The notes under the pieces were generated by a model that was given only the letters and a program-made list of their open reading frames with translations, had not been told where the DNA came from and did no database searches. Of a stretch of DNA of 64,000 nt, positions 35,131-44,165 are shown piece after piece (within the stretch, counting starts at the first letter, position 1; the number at the start of each line of letters is the position of its first letter). This stretch comes from Bradyrhizobium cytisi. GTDB lineage: Bacteria; Pseudomonadota; Alphaproteobacteria; Rhizobiales; Xanthobacteraceae. The translations under genes were made by a program, and so were the position numbers. The DNA lies in the NCBI RefSeq assembly GCF_008123515.1, contig NZ_VSSR01000016.1, forward strand, positions 62,001 to 126,000, read 5' to 3'.

Positions 35131-35855
35131 ACGTACATGTCGCTCCATTGTTCCCCGCATCATCCGAGTCAGGGCCGGCCGTCGTTGTCAGCAATCTCGT
35201 CCGCAGCTACGGCCGTCGTGTGGTCATCGAAAGGCTGAACCTGCGGATCGAGCGCGGCGAGTTCGTTGCCCTGCTGGGCGAGAGCGGCTGCGGCAAGACC
35301 ACGCTGCTACGGGCGCTCGCCGGCCTCGATACGATCCAGGGTGGCCGCATCGTGGCGCCCCGGCGGCCGGCAGTGGTGTTTCAGGAACACCGGCTGCTGC
35401 CCTGGGACAATCTGTGGCGCAACGTCTCGCTCGGCTTGCAAGCATCCAACGCCCGCGAACGCGCCGCCGAAGCGCTCACCGAGGTCGGCTTGGGCGATCG
35501 TCTCGACGACTGGCCGCGCAACCTCTCCGGCGGACAGGCCCAGCGTGTCGCGCTTGCCCGCGCGCTGGTCCAGCAGCCCGAGCTTCTGCTGCTCGACGAG
35601 CCGTTTGCCGCGCTCGATGCGCTGACCCGCATCCGCATGCATGAGCTCGTCCGCGAACTGGTCGCCAATCATCAGCCGGGCGTCCTGCTCGTCACCCACG
35701 ACGTCGACGAGGCGATCGCCCTCGCCGATCGTATCCTCGTGATACGCAATGGCGCGATCGCCTTTGAGCATCGCGCCGCGCGCGACGGCTCGACCTCCAT
35801 CTCGCGCGCCGAGCTCCTCGGCGAGCTTGGCGTGACCTCTCATTCTCCCAACTAG
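35127..35855 (+). CDS. Sulfonate-type ABC ATPase
   Basis: A 242-residue SsuB/TauB-like subunit. Walker A GESGCGKTT, Q-loop VVFQEHRLLPWD, signature LSGGQAQR, Walker B LLLLDEPFAALD and H-loop VTHDVDEAI are present. Middle gene of the permease-ATPase-binding protein operon. Confidence 0.9.
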   Translation: MNVHVAPLFPASSESGPAVVVSNLVRSYGRRVVIERLNLRIERGEFVALLGESGCGKTTLLRALAGLDTIQGGRIVAPRRPAVVFQEHRLLPWDNLWRNVSLGLQASNARERAAEALTEVGLGDRLDDWPRNLSGGQAQRVALARALVQQPELLLLDEPFAALDALTRIRMHELVRELVANHQPGVLLVTHDVDEAIALADRILVIRNGAIAFEHRAARDGSTSISRAELLGELGVTSHSPN

Positions 35856-35873
35856 GTTCTCCGGAAGGCCCAC

Positions 35874-36878
35874 ATGTCCGACTCCTCGATCGCCAAACCA
35901 TCCCGGCGCGGCTTCCTCGGCTCCGCAGCCTTCGGCATTGGCGTGCTCGCCGGCATGGACATCAGTGAGTTCGCGCAGGCCGCGCCCGGCCGCACCACCG
36001 ACACGGTCCGCCTGACCTGGGGCCTGGGCGGCCTCAACCTGATCGCCAAGGAGCGCGGCGAGTTCGAGAAGCTGCTGGCCAAGGACGGCATCAAGGTCGA
36101 ATGGCTCGGGCCCTTCCCGAACCATGCACCGACCTTGCAGGCGGTCACCGGCGGCAGTGCCGACTTCAGCTTCGGCGGCAGCACCACGCCGGCACTCGCC
36201 GCCATCATTGCCGGTTCGCCGCTGGTGTTCACGCAGTTCGTGGTCTACGAGCCCCGCACCACGGCGATCATTGCCAAGGACGGCTCCGGCATCGACAAGA
36301 TCGAGGATCTCGTCGGCAAGTCGGTCGCGGTCAACCGCTCGGGCCTCGGCGAATTCCTGCTGGTCGCCGCCCTTGAGAAGCACAAGGTCGACCGCTCCGC
36401 GGTCAAGTTCGTCTATCTCAATCCACCCGATGCGGCACCGGCGCTTGCCTCCGGCAAGGTCGACGCCTGGTCGATGTGGAGCCCCGGCGTCGACATCGCC
36501 CGGCGCGAATACAAGGCGCACGACATCTTCCTGGAAGGCCGCGATCTCGAGTTCCAGATCGACTACACGTCCTACCTGATCACCCGGAAATTCGCGACCG
36601 ACAATCCGGCGCTGGTTCGCGCCGTGAACGACGCGTTCCGCGCCGAAGGCAAATGGATCTCGGAGAACGGCAAGGACGCCGAGTACATCGCGCAGAAGGC
36701 CGGCAAGTACAGCGACGAGGTCCGCGACCAGTTCATCGCGCTGAAGCGCCAGTATCGCTACTTCGCGGTCAACGACGAGCAATTCATCGGCGAGCTGCAA
36801 AAGGCCGCCGACTGGCTCGTCGCTCGCAAGGTTCTGCCCGAGCCGGTCAAGGTGACCGACCATCTCGCCCAGCTCTAG
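35874..36878 (+). CDS. Sulfonate-type ABC substrate-binding protein
   Basis: A 334-residue SsuA-like periplasmic protein. ATG 35874 follows GGAAGG. The N terminus KPSRRGFLGSAAFGIGVLAG has a twin-arginine motif, suggesting Tat export. Later features are QAVTGGSADFSFGGSTTPAL, VGKSVAVNRSGLGEFLLVAA and ASGKVDAWSMWSPGVDIARR. It is followed after 23 bases by the SfnB/DszC-like oxidase, so transport and oxidation are encoded together. Confidence 0.88.
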   Translation: MSDSSIAKPSRRGFLGSAAFGIGVLAGMDISEFAQAAPGRTTDTVRLTWGLGGLNLIAKERGEFEKLLAKDGIKVEWLGPFPNHAPTLQAVTGGSADFSFGGSTTPALAAIIAGSPLVFTQFVVYEPRTTAIIAKDGSGIDKIEDLVGKSVAVNRSGLGEFLLVAALEKHKVDRSAVKFVYLNPPDAAPALASGKVDAWSMWSPGVDIARREYKAHDIFLEGRDLEFQIDYTSYLITRKFATDNPALVRAVNDAFRAEGKWISENGKDAEYIAQKAGKYSDEVRDQFIALKRQYRYFAVNDEQFIGELQKAADWLVARKVLPEPVKVTDHLAQL

Positions 36879-36901
36879 GACCATTCCAACAGGCCAAGAC
36901 A

Positions 36902-38134
36902 ATGAACAAGACTGTATCCAGCCCCTCCCTGAACACATCCGAGCCGCTCAAGACCGGCTCGCCGGAACTGGAGGCTTTGCTCAACCAGATCAACGAGGGC
37001 GCAAGCGATCGCGAGCGCGACCGCGTGCTGCCGTTCGACGTAATTGACCTCATTCGCCGTGCCCGCCTGGGCGCATTGCGGCTCCCCATTGCGGCCGGCG
37101 GCGCCGGTAGCACGATCCGCGATCTCTTTGCTTTCGTCATCCGCCTCGGCGAGGCCGACGCCAATGTCGCGCACATCCTGCGCAACCATTTCAGCGTGGT
37201 CGAGCGGTTGGTGCGCAATCCCAAGGACGATCAGAGCCGGCAATGGCAGAAGGCGGTCGCTGAGGGTGCCATCATCGGGCTTGCGACGACCGAGCTCGAA
37301 AGCCCGCGCGTCGGCAATGTCACGCCGGGCACGACGTTCACACCCGATGGGAACGGCGATTACCTGCTGAACGGCACCAAATATTACAGCACCGGAACAT
37401 TGTACTCGGACTATGTCCTGGTGCGCGCGGCCGATCCTGATGGCACCAGTGGCGCAACAATCGTCCCGATCAAGCGTGAAGGCATTGAACTGGTCGACGA
37501 CTGGGACGGCCTCGGGCAACGGCTCACCGCCACCGGCACGACCCATTTCCGCAACGTCAAGGTCAAGCGCCAGGAAGTGGTCTTCGATGCGCCCGATATC
37601 GGCTACGGCGTGCCCTACTCCAACACATTCGCCCAGCTGTTTCTGACGGCGATCGTTGCGGGCATTGCGCGCGCGACGCTGCGTGATGCGACCGCGCTGG
37701 TCCGCTCACGCAAGCGCACGTTCTATTACGCGCCGACCGAGATCCCGACCGAAGACCCGCTTCTCCAGCAGACGGTCGGCCAGATCGCCAGCGGCGCCTT
37801 TGCGGCCGAGACGGTGGTGCTGGCGGCAGCCGAGGCGCTGGACATCGCAACCGACGCCTTCGAGACGGGCGCCCCGAATGCGGCAGATGCGGCCCATACC
37901 GCCGCCCTGCTCTCGGCCAAGGCAAAAATCATCGCGGACGATTTCGCCATCCGCGGCGGCAGCCTGCTGTTCGATGTCGGCGGCGCGTCGGCCACCAAGA
38001 AGGTCACCAATTTCGACCGCCACTGGCGCAATGCAAGGACGCTGTCCTCGCACAATCCGACCACCTACAAGGCGCGCTCGATCGGCGAATTCGAGATCAA
38101 CGGCAGTCTGTTGCCCGCCAAAGGGTTCTTCTAG
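36902..38134 (+). CDS. SfnB/DszC-like flavin monooxygenase (acyl-CoA dehydrogenase fold)
   Basis: A 410-residue protein from ATG 36902. Acyl-CoA dehydrogenase fold: helical N-terminal domain (LPFDVIDLIRRARLGALRLP), middle beta domain (GLATTELESPRVGNVTPGTT) and the C-terminal motif HWRNARTLSSHNPTTYKARS, characteristic of the DszC/SfnB flavin-dependent oxygenases rather than true dehydrogenases. Such enzymes oxidise sulfides, sulfones or similar compounds with FMNH2 supplied by a partner. The flavin reductase gene 49 bases downstream is the likely partner. Confidence 0.85.
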   Translation: MNKTVSSPSLNTSEPLKTGSPELEALLNQINEGASDRERDRVLPFDVIDLIRRARLGALRLPIAAGGAGSTIRDLFAFVIRLGEADANVAHILRNHFSVVERLVRNPKDDQSRQWQKAVAEGAIIGLATTELESPRVGNVTPGTTFTPDGNGDYLLNGTKYYSTGTLYSDYVLVRAADPDGTSGATIVPIKREGIELVDDWDGLGQRLTATGTTHFRNVKVKRQEVVFDAPDIGYGVPYSNTFAQLFLTAIVAGIARATLRDATALVRSRKRTFYYAPTEIPTEDPLLQQTVGQIASGAFAAETVVLAAAEALDIATDAFETGAPNAADAAHTAALLSAKAKIIADDFAIRGGSLLFDVGGASATKKVTNFDRHWRNARTLSSHNPTTYKARSIGEFEINGSLLPAKGFF

Positions 38135-38183
38135 CGGAAGGATCCAAAGCCAGTCCCGGCAGGCGCGACGCGAGGAGAGACAG

Positions 38184-38756
38184 ATGGGAAAGTCGGACAT
38201 TCATCTGATCAGAGGCGGCAACGAAATCGAGCACCAGTTTCGTGCCGTCATGCGTCGTCTTGCGGGTGGCGTCAGCATCATCACCGCGGGCCGCGACCAG
38301 GAGATCACGGGCATGACGGTGACGTCGCTGACGTCACTGAGCGCGAGCCCGCCCCGCGTGCTTGTCAGCGTCAATCGGCAAGCCTCCTCCTTTGCCCCGA
38401 TCGAGCGTCATCGGATGTTCGGAGTCAACATCCTCGGATCCGATCAGCAGGATTTGGCGAACCGGTTCAGCAACAGCAGGCTCAAAGGTGCGGAGCGCTT
38501 CGAAGGACTATCCTGGACCACCGGCACATCGGGCGTCCCTCTGCTCGGCCATTCGCTGGCAACGATCGAATGCCAGGTGGAGGAGATCATCGAGCGATAT
38601 TCGCACGGGATCATCGTCGGCAGCATTTTGAGCTTCGAGCTGTCACCCCAGGTCTCCGGACTGGTCTACTGGAACGGCCAGTACATCGAGATCAACCACG
38701 ACGTTGACCTCGATCTGCTCGCCGAGATCAGTATTCCCCTGGCCCATGTCAGGTGA
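38184..38756 (+). CDS. Flavin reductase family protein
   Basis: A 190-residue flavin reductase (HpaC/DszD-like domain). ATG 38184 follows GAGGAGAGACAG. Family sequence FRAVMRRLAGGVSIITAGRD, the MTVTSLTSLSASPPRVLVSV flavin-binding stretch and FGVNILGSDQQDLANRFS are intact. It supplies FMNH2 to the adjacent SfnB/DszC-like enzyme and probably to the LLM monooxygenases of the cluster, which lack their own reductases. Confidence 0.88.
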   Translation: MGKSDIHLIRGGNEIEHQFRAVMRRLAGGVSIITAGRDQEITGMTVTSLTSLSASPPRVLVSVNRQASSFAPIERHRMFGVNILGSDQQDLANRFSNSRLKGAERFEGLSWTTGTSGVPLLGHSLATIECQVEEIIERYSHGIIVGSILSFELSPQVSGLVYWNGQYIEINHDVDLDLLAEISIPLAHVR

Positions 38757-38795
38757 CATTATCATCCGACATCACCCCGATGGGACTGAGGCGGC

Positions 38796-39746
38796 ATGAA
38801 GCACGAAATCCCTCGCGAACCATCCGACAATGAGGCGCGCACCCCCGACAATCCGGCGCAGAAGCGGTGGCAGCTCGAGCGAGTCGTCGCCGCGCTCCGC
38901 GTCTCCCGGGAGGAGACCCACAGCATCCGCCGGGATGGCGAGGCCCGCCGCGCCCCGTCTCGCGAGGCGCTTCAGGCGATCCTCGACGGTCTGACGGAGG
39001 CGCTGTTCCCGCGTCACTATGGCCAGTTCGACCTCGACGGCGAGAATATCGACTATTTCGTCGGCAACCGTCTCAGCATTGCGCTCGACGGGCTCTGCGA
39101 CCAGGTTCATCGTGCCGCGCTCTTCATCGGCGACGAGCTGACGCCCGGCTTCCGGCGCGACGATGCGATCGAGCTGACGCGCAAATTTGCTTCACAGCTT
39201 CCCGACGTGCGCGGGCTGATCATCAGCGATCTCCGCGCCGCGTTCGTCGGCGATCCCGCAGCCAGGAACTTTCCGGAAATCCTGATCGGCTATCCCGGAA
39301 TGACCGCGATCATCCACCACCGCCTCGCCCACATCCTTCACGGGCTGGGGGCCCGGCTTGTCGCTCGCCTGGTCGCTGAGATCGCGCATACCCGCACCGG
39401 GATCGACATTCACCCCGGCGCCAGCATCGGCTCGGGCTTCTTCATCGACCACGGCACCGGCGTCGTCATTGGAGAGACCGCCATCATCGGCGACAATGTC
39501 CGCATCTATCAAGCCGTGACGCTCGGGGCGCGCCATTTTCCGACCGATGATGAGGGCAATCTGATCAAGGGTGACGCACGCCACCCGATCGTCGAAGACG
39601 ACGTCGTCATCTATGCCGGCGCGACCATTCTTGGCCGGATCACGATCGGCCGGGGATCGACGATCGGCGGCAATGTCTGGCTGACCCGGAACGTGCCGGC
39701 CAACAGTGTGGTGACACAGGCCACGGCCGGAACGCGATCGGCCTAG
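38796..39746 (+). CDS. cysE: Serine O-acetyltransferase
   Basis: A 316-residue protein that makes O-acetylserine for cysteine synthesis. The C-terminal left-handed beta-helix is marked by TGIDIHPGASIGSGFFIDHG, GVVIGETAIIGDNVRIYQAV and IYAGATILGRITIGRGSTIG hexapeptides, with the catalytic His in FIDHGTGVVIGE. The N terminus is longer than in CysE of E. coli and resembles the EpsC type. Its place after the oxygenase and reductase genes suggests co-provision of the sulfide acceptor during sulfonate use. Confidence 0.88.
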   Translation: MKHEIPREPSDNEARTPDNPAQKRWQLERVVAALRVSREETHSIRRDGEARRAPSREALQAILDGLTEALFPRHYGQFDLDGENIDYFVGNRLSIALDGLCDQVHRAALFIGDELTPGFRRDDAIELTRKFASQLPDVRGLIISDLRAAFVGDPAARNFPEILIGYPGMTAIIHHRLAHILHGLGARLVARLVAEIAHTRTGIDIHPGASIGSGFFIDHGTGVVIGETAIIGDNVRIYQAVTLGARHFPTDDEGNLIKGDARHPIVEDDVVIYAGATILGRITIGRGSTIGGNVWLTRNVPANSVVTQATAGTRSA

Positions 39747-39926
39747 CCTCTCGACAACTCTCATTGTCTGCTCGCCGCATCATCTCCATTCCACAGCCTT
39801 TCCGCTAGATTCATGCTCGCATCGCGCACAACAACGTAAATCCATTTCATCGACAATTCTCTCACTGACGCCATAGAGTTCGCTCCAATCGCGCGGCATT
39901 GACGGCCCGCACCTGGACATCGAACC

Positions 39927-41269
39927 ATGAGTAACCAACGGCAGCTTGTTCTCAACCTCTTCATCTATCCCGGCGGCCATCACGAAGCCGCGTGGCGCTA
40001 CAAGGGATCTGAACCAGATCGCATTCTCGACATCACCCATTATCAGGAGCTGGCGCAGCGCGCCGAGGCGAGCAAGTTCGACGCGATCTTCTTTGCCGAC
40101 GGGCCGGCGCTGGCCGACAATGTCCGTTACGCCCAGCGTTTTCGTTTCGAGCCGATCACCTGGCTCGCGGCGATCGCCGCGGTGACGAAGCGCATCGGCC
40201 TGATCGCAACCGCGTCGACCACCTATACCGAGCCTTACAATCTCGCGCGCCTGTTCGCCTCGCTCGACCACCTGAGCCAGGGCCGCGCCGGCTGGAACAT
40301 CGTGACGACCAGCGCGCCGCAGGCCGCGCAGAATTTTGGCCTGCCCGAACACCCGCCGCATCACGAACGCTACGAGCGCGCCCGCGAATATCTCGACGTG
40401 ATCTCGCGGCTCTGGGACAGCTGGGAGGACGACGCCTCGTCAACGATCCCGCCTCCGGCGTTTTCGCCGATACCAGCAAGATCCACACACTCGACCACGT
40501 CGGCAAACACTTCCGCGTTCGCGGCCCCCTGAACATCTCGCGCACACCGCAGGGCCGGCCGGTCTATGTGCAGGCCGGCGCTTCCGATGACGGCCGGGCC
40601 TTCGCCGCCCGTTTCGCGGAGGCGATCTTCACCGCTCATCAAACCCTGGAGTCGGCCAAGGCCTTTTATGCCGACATCAAGCGCCAGGCCCGCGCCTTCG
40701 ACCGTGGTCCCGAGGAGATCAAGATCCTGCCCGGCATCAGCCCTTTCATCGGCAGCACGCAAGCTGAAGCGGACCGCCTCCAGGAGGAGTTCAACGAGCT
40801 GATTCAGCCGGAATATTCCCTGACCCAGCTGCGCCAGATGATCGGCGTCGATCTCACCGGCTACGATCTCGACGGTCCCGTCCCGCGCCACCTCATCGAC
40901 ACCGCGAGCGCGCGCGGCGCCGCCAGCCGCTTCAAGCTCGTGGTCGACATCGTCGATCGCGAGAAGCCGACCATTCGCCAGCTGGTGCAGCGCCTAGCCG
41001 GCGCGCGCGGTCACTGGGTCATTGCCGGCACGCCGGAGAAGATCGCCGACAATATCCAGACCTGGTTCGAGAGCGGCGCGGCGGATGGCTTCAACGTGAT
41101 GCCGCCCTGGCTGCCCGGCGGCTTCGATGTCTTTGCCGAGCAGGTCGTCCCGATCCTGCGCAAGCGCGGCCTGTTTCGCGAGGACTACACCGGCACGACG
41201 CTGCGCGAGCATTACGGCCTCGCCCGTCCCGCCAGCATCTACTCCAACGCGGTCAAGGCGATCGCCTGA
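39927..41269 (+). pseudogene. NtaA/DszA-type monooxygenase, frameshifted
   Basis: From ATG 39927 the protein begins SNQRQLVLNLFIYPGGHHEA and shows STTYTEPYNLARLFASLDHL and GRAGWNIVTTSAPQAAQNFG. The frame breaks at 40434-40437 (GACGACGCCTCGTC) just after LWDSWEDDA. The rest continues one base off: VYVQAGASDDGRAFAARFAE, through to DYTGTTLREHYGLARP at 41269. One extra C (GCCCTCGTC) restores DDALVNDPASGVFAD, typical of the family. The repaired length of about 447 residues equals the intact paralogue at 31610. This is the third C/G-run deletion in the cluster. Confidence 0.78.
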
Positions 41270-41314
41270 CACCGCTTCCGCACTCACATCCCAACTCGAG
41301 ACCAGTAAGAAGAC

Positions 41315-42130
41315 ATGAAGACAGCGTTGTTCCTCCTCTCCGGCCTTTTGGCTCTTTCTCCCTTCGCTGCCGGAGGCGCCTTGGCCCAGCAGCCCGCAAA
41401 GCCGGAGCTGCGGGTCGGCTTCGTGCCGGGGCCGTATATCGACGAGTTCAAGATTGGCGTCGAGCCCGAGCTGAAGAAGAAAGGTTACAAGATCCGCTAT
41501 GTCGAGTTCTCGACCGGCCTTGAAGCCAACAACGCGGTGTTCAAGTCCGAGATCGACGCCAATGTGATGCAGCACACGATCTTTCTCGATTCCTACAACG
41601 AGCGGCAGAAGACCGATCTCGTCGGTATCGTCCACGTCCCCACCCCGCCGATGGGCCTCTATTCGAAGAAGCATCCGCTCGGCACACCGATCAAGCCCGG
41701 CTCGAGCGTCGCGGTGCCGAACGATCCGGTCAATTTGCAGCGCGCGCTGTGGGTGCTGCGCGACCTCGGCCTGATCGAGCTCCGCGACAGCAAGCCGGTC
41801 GACGTCAGCGAGCTCGACGTCATCAAGAATCCCGGCGGCGTCAAGCTCGTGCCGCTCGAAGCCGCGCAGGCGCCGCGCGCGCTCGACGACGTCGATTTCG
41901 CCGCCGTCCAGGGCAATTTCGCGATCTTCAGCGGGCTGAAGCTGACCAATGCCTTCGCGCTGGAGAAGATGACGACGCCCTACATCAACGTTCTCGCCGT
42001 GAAGAAGGCCAACGCGAACGCCGATTGGGCGCAGGACATCGTCGCCGGCTACAAATCGCCGACGTTCAGGACGGCGATCCTGGCCGACCGTTTCTATGAC
42101 GGCTTCACCTTGCCCGACTACATGAAGTGA
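41315..42130 (+). CDS. MetQ/NlpA-family ABC substrate-binding protein
   Basis: A 271-residue periplasmic protein. Signal peptide MKTALFLLSGLLALSPFAAG ends near ALAQQ with no lipobox cysteine, so it is likely soluble. Family features: LRVGFVPGPYIDEFKIGVEP, IDANVMQHTIFLDSYNE, PNDPVNLQRALWVLRDLGLI and the DVDFAAVQGNFAIFSGL region. Binds D/L-methionine or related sulfur amino acids in known members. No MetN ATPase or MetI permease is adjacent, so it either uses a transporter encoded elsewhere or serves the neighbouring monooxygenase system. Confidence 0.82.
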   Translation: MKTALFLLSGLLALSPFAAGGALAQQPAKPELRVGFVPGPYIDEFKIGVEPELKKKGYKIRYVEFSTGLEANNAVFKSEIDANVMQHTIFLDSYNERQKTDLVGIVHVPTPPMGLYSKKHPLGTPIKPGSSVAVPNDPVNLQRALWVLRDLGLIELRDSKPVDVSELDVIKNPGGVKLVPLEAAQAPRALDDVDFAAVQGNFAIFSGLKLTNAFALEKMTTPYINVLAVKKANANADWAQDIVAGYKSPTFRTAILADRFYDGFTLPDYMK

Positions 42131-42167
42131 AGGGACATGCGGAGCAACCGCAGGAAACGGCGCCGGC

Positions 42168-42494
42168 ATGTTCGAATTCACCCTGGAATGGACCGGCCTT
42201 CGTTCTCCCACCGAGCGGGCGATCGAGGCGAGAGCGGTGACGGATCGCATCGGCAGGCATGAGACCTTGATCCTGCCGCTGGTCCTGACGATCGCGTTCC
42301 TGTTCGTGCTCGGTCTCATGACGGGAGCACATCTGCATGAGCGCGCCGACCGGAGCCTGCTCTATGCACCGTTCAGCAGCATGGGCATGCCCATGCTTGT
42401 CGTGCTGCCGGACTCCTGCCGCAAACCGCTGAACGTCGGTTCCACACCGCGCCTGCGGCACGCCGACGTGCTCGCGCTGCTCGCGAACGACTGA
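42168..42494 (+). CDS. Small predicted membrane protein, uncertain
   Basis: A 108-residue frame from ATG 42168. One clear hydrophobic segment (LILPLVLTIAFLFVLGLMTG, about 34-53) is flanked by charged residues. No family is recognised. The methionine-rich stretch SSMGMPMLVV is unusual. Coding status rests on the membrane segment and lack of a competing frame. Confidence 0.4.
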   Translation: MFEFTLEWTGLRSPTERAIEARAVTDRIGRHETLILPLVLTIAFLFVLGLMTGAHLHERADRSLLYAPFSSMGMPMLVVLPDSCRKPLNVGSTPRLRHADVLALLAND

Positions 42495-42693
42495 TCCAAC
42501 GCCCCTGCGCCCGGTGATCCCCATGAAAATCGTCCCTTGCGAAACGGCGCCACGGAATTTTTTGCTCGGACCAATGACAGCTTCAGCACGATCCAACCAA
42601 ACTGATCGTCGCCAACGCCTGGCGATGTTCAACGTCTTGTCACCCGTGATAGCCTTGCCGGGTTCTCGCCCCACAATGTTGTCCGGAGTGAAC

Positions 42694-42846
42694 ATGAGCT
42701 ACGTCGTCTCGCTGCATTCAAGCTTCGCCAGTTGGCTCGAACAGGCACGCGGATGGTTCCGGCGCTCGCTGCGGCCGCAGACAGGCGGTGAGAGCGGCGA
42801 TCAGGACGACCTTTACGAGATTTTCCTGTTCGGGCCCCACGGCTGA
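42694..42846 (+). CDS. Small hypothetical protein, 50 residues
   Basis: ATG 42694 follows GTCCGGAGTGAAC (GGAG at good spacing), which decides the start over the ATG at 42514. The product has an amphipathic helix (FASWLEQARGWFRRSLRP) and an acidic C-terminal part (GESGDQDDLYEIFLFG). No family is recognised. It is directly upstream of the Lrp gene on the same strand. Confidence 0.45.
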   Translation: MSYVVSLHSSFASWLEQARGWFRRSLRPQTGGESGDQDDLYEIFLFGPHG

Positions 42847-42900
42847 CAATTCTGCATAAGTGCCGGCCCCGCGCCTCCCCTGACACAAAGGTAATGAGAC

Positions 42901-43410
42901 ATGACCGACGCTGCGTTGCAGCTCGCCGAGACTGGCCGCCGCCTCGATGCCATCGACCGCAAGATCCTGACGGTGCTCCAGGAGGACGCCTCGCTCTCGG
43001 TGGCCGAGATCGGCGACCGGGTCGGTCTGTCGTCGACGCCGTGCTGGAAGCGCATCCAGCGGCTGGAGGCCGACGGCGTGATCCTGAAGCGCGTTGCGCT
43101 GGTCGACCAGAACAAGATCGGTCTTGGCCTCTCGGTGTTCGTCTCCGTGGAAAGCTCCGATCACTCGGATTCGTGGCTGAAGCGCTTCGCCGCGGCGGTC
43201 AGCGCCATGCCCGAGGTGATGGAATTCTACCGAATGGCCGGCGACGTCGACTACATGCTGCGCGTCGTCATTCCGGACATGCAGAGCTACGACGTGTTCT
43301 ACAAGAAGCTGATCCACGCCGTCCCGCTCAAGAACGTCACCTCCCGCTTCGCGATGGAGAAGATCAAGTCGATTACGGCCCTGCCGGTCCCGGCCGTGAT
43401 GATAGAGTAA
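42901..43410 (+). CDS. Lrp/AsnC-family transcriptional regulator
   Basis: A 169-residue protein. N-terminal winged helix-turn-helix (LDAIDRKILTVLQEDASLSV, then GLSSTPCWKRIQRLEADGVI) and a C-terminal RAM ligand-binding domain (VMEFYRMAGDVDYMLRVVIP). Lrp/AsnC regulators respond to amino acids. Lying at the end of the sulfur cluster, it may control it in response to methionine, cysteine or similar; this is inference. Confidence 0.88.
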   Translation: MTDAALQLAETGRRLDAIDRKILTVLQEDASLSVAEIGDRVGLSSTPCWKRIQRLEADGVILKRVALVDQNKIGLGLSVFVSVESSDHSDSWLKRFAAAVSAMPEVMEFYRMAGDVDYMLRVVIPDMQSYDVFYKKLIHAVPLKNVTSRFAMEKIKSITALPVPAVMIE

Positions 43411-43900
43411 AACACAATGCGGTCTCGCAGGACGGCTGATTGACCACGACGCGACTACGTCCATAGATCCCGCGGCAGCGACCGCTCGGCCCGCGCTGGG
43501 CCATGGATCTGCACGGAGCGCTCGACGCCGGAGCGCTACGACCGGGCGCACGACATCGCGGAAAGATCGTGGATTTCCGATGCCGGTGGTGGCGCAGAAG
43601 CGAAATGCCCCTCCAACCGAACAATCCCGTTCTGGTTCTGCGGCGAGCGATACCCGGACAGAACAGGCTATCCGTTCTGCCCGCCCTAATATCCCATTCT
43701 ACGACGAGCACGCAATCGGCCTGTAGCATTGAACATACGTGCTGTATTGCACGGCGCGAAGATACAGGAACCAACGGAAAAGGATAATCGCGCTGCAATC
43801 CGACGTACCGTCGTGCGACCACAAAAACATCGCACGCACCATAGCCGTCTTGTTCTCGGCGACCACTCCCGTAAGTTATTGAACAGGAAGAGTTCTTGAG
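43411..43900. other. Gene-free stretch before the tRNA-Lys fragment
   Basis: No supported gene is seen on either strand, only short overlapping frames without domain-like sequence or good ribosome sites. It separates the sulfur cluster from the defence island. Confidence 0.5.
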
Positions 43901-43947
43901 TGGTGGGCGCACCAGGGCTCGAACCTGGGACCCGCTGATTAAGAGTC
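43901..43947 (-). repeat. tRNA-Lys(CTT) 3'-half fragment, att-like
   Basis: On the minus strand: anticodon loop CTCTTAA (anticodon CTT), stem TCAGC, variable region, T arm CCAGGTTCGAGCCCTGG, acceptor strand TGCGCCC, discriminator A and CCA (complement at 43901-43903). Upstream of the anticodon loop the sequence no longer matches a tRNA, so the 5' half is missing. This is the usual scar of an integrase-mediated island and marks the left edge of the defence island. No second copy was seen in the window. Confidence 0.75.
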
Positions 43948-44165
43948 CCGACGATCATCAATCCTACCAAGGGCATAAAGCCCCGTTGATTGCATTATGG
44001 TATTGAGACTGCTGCAAACCGGATTCTTGGCGGAAAATCCACCAAATCCACGTTTCGAACTTCCTACAGCGTTTCCGTGCACTCTGTTTAGCCCCCAACG
44101 AGGAGGTGCGGACGCTTTCGAACGCCTCAATCGCGGACTTTAGGCCCTATGGCCGCCTCCAGAGC

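Noticed and set aside
35307..36938. Minus-strand frame of 543 codons
   Set aside because: It runs antisense through an ABC ATPase and binding-protein gene that carry full family motifs.
40994..42319. Minus-strand frame of 441 codons
   Set aside because: It is antisense to the monooxygenase and MetQ-like genes and has no protein-like features.
43901..43947. Functional tRNA-Lys gene
   Set aside because: The match ends at the anticodon loop; the 5' half is missing.
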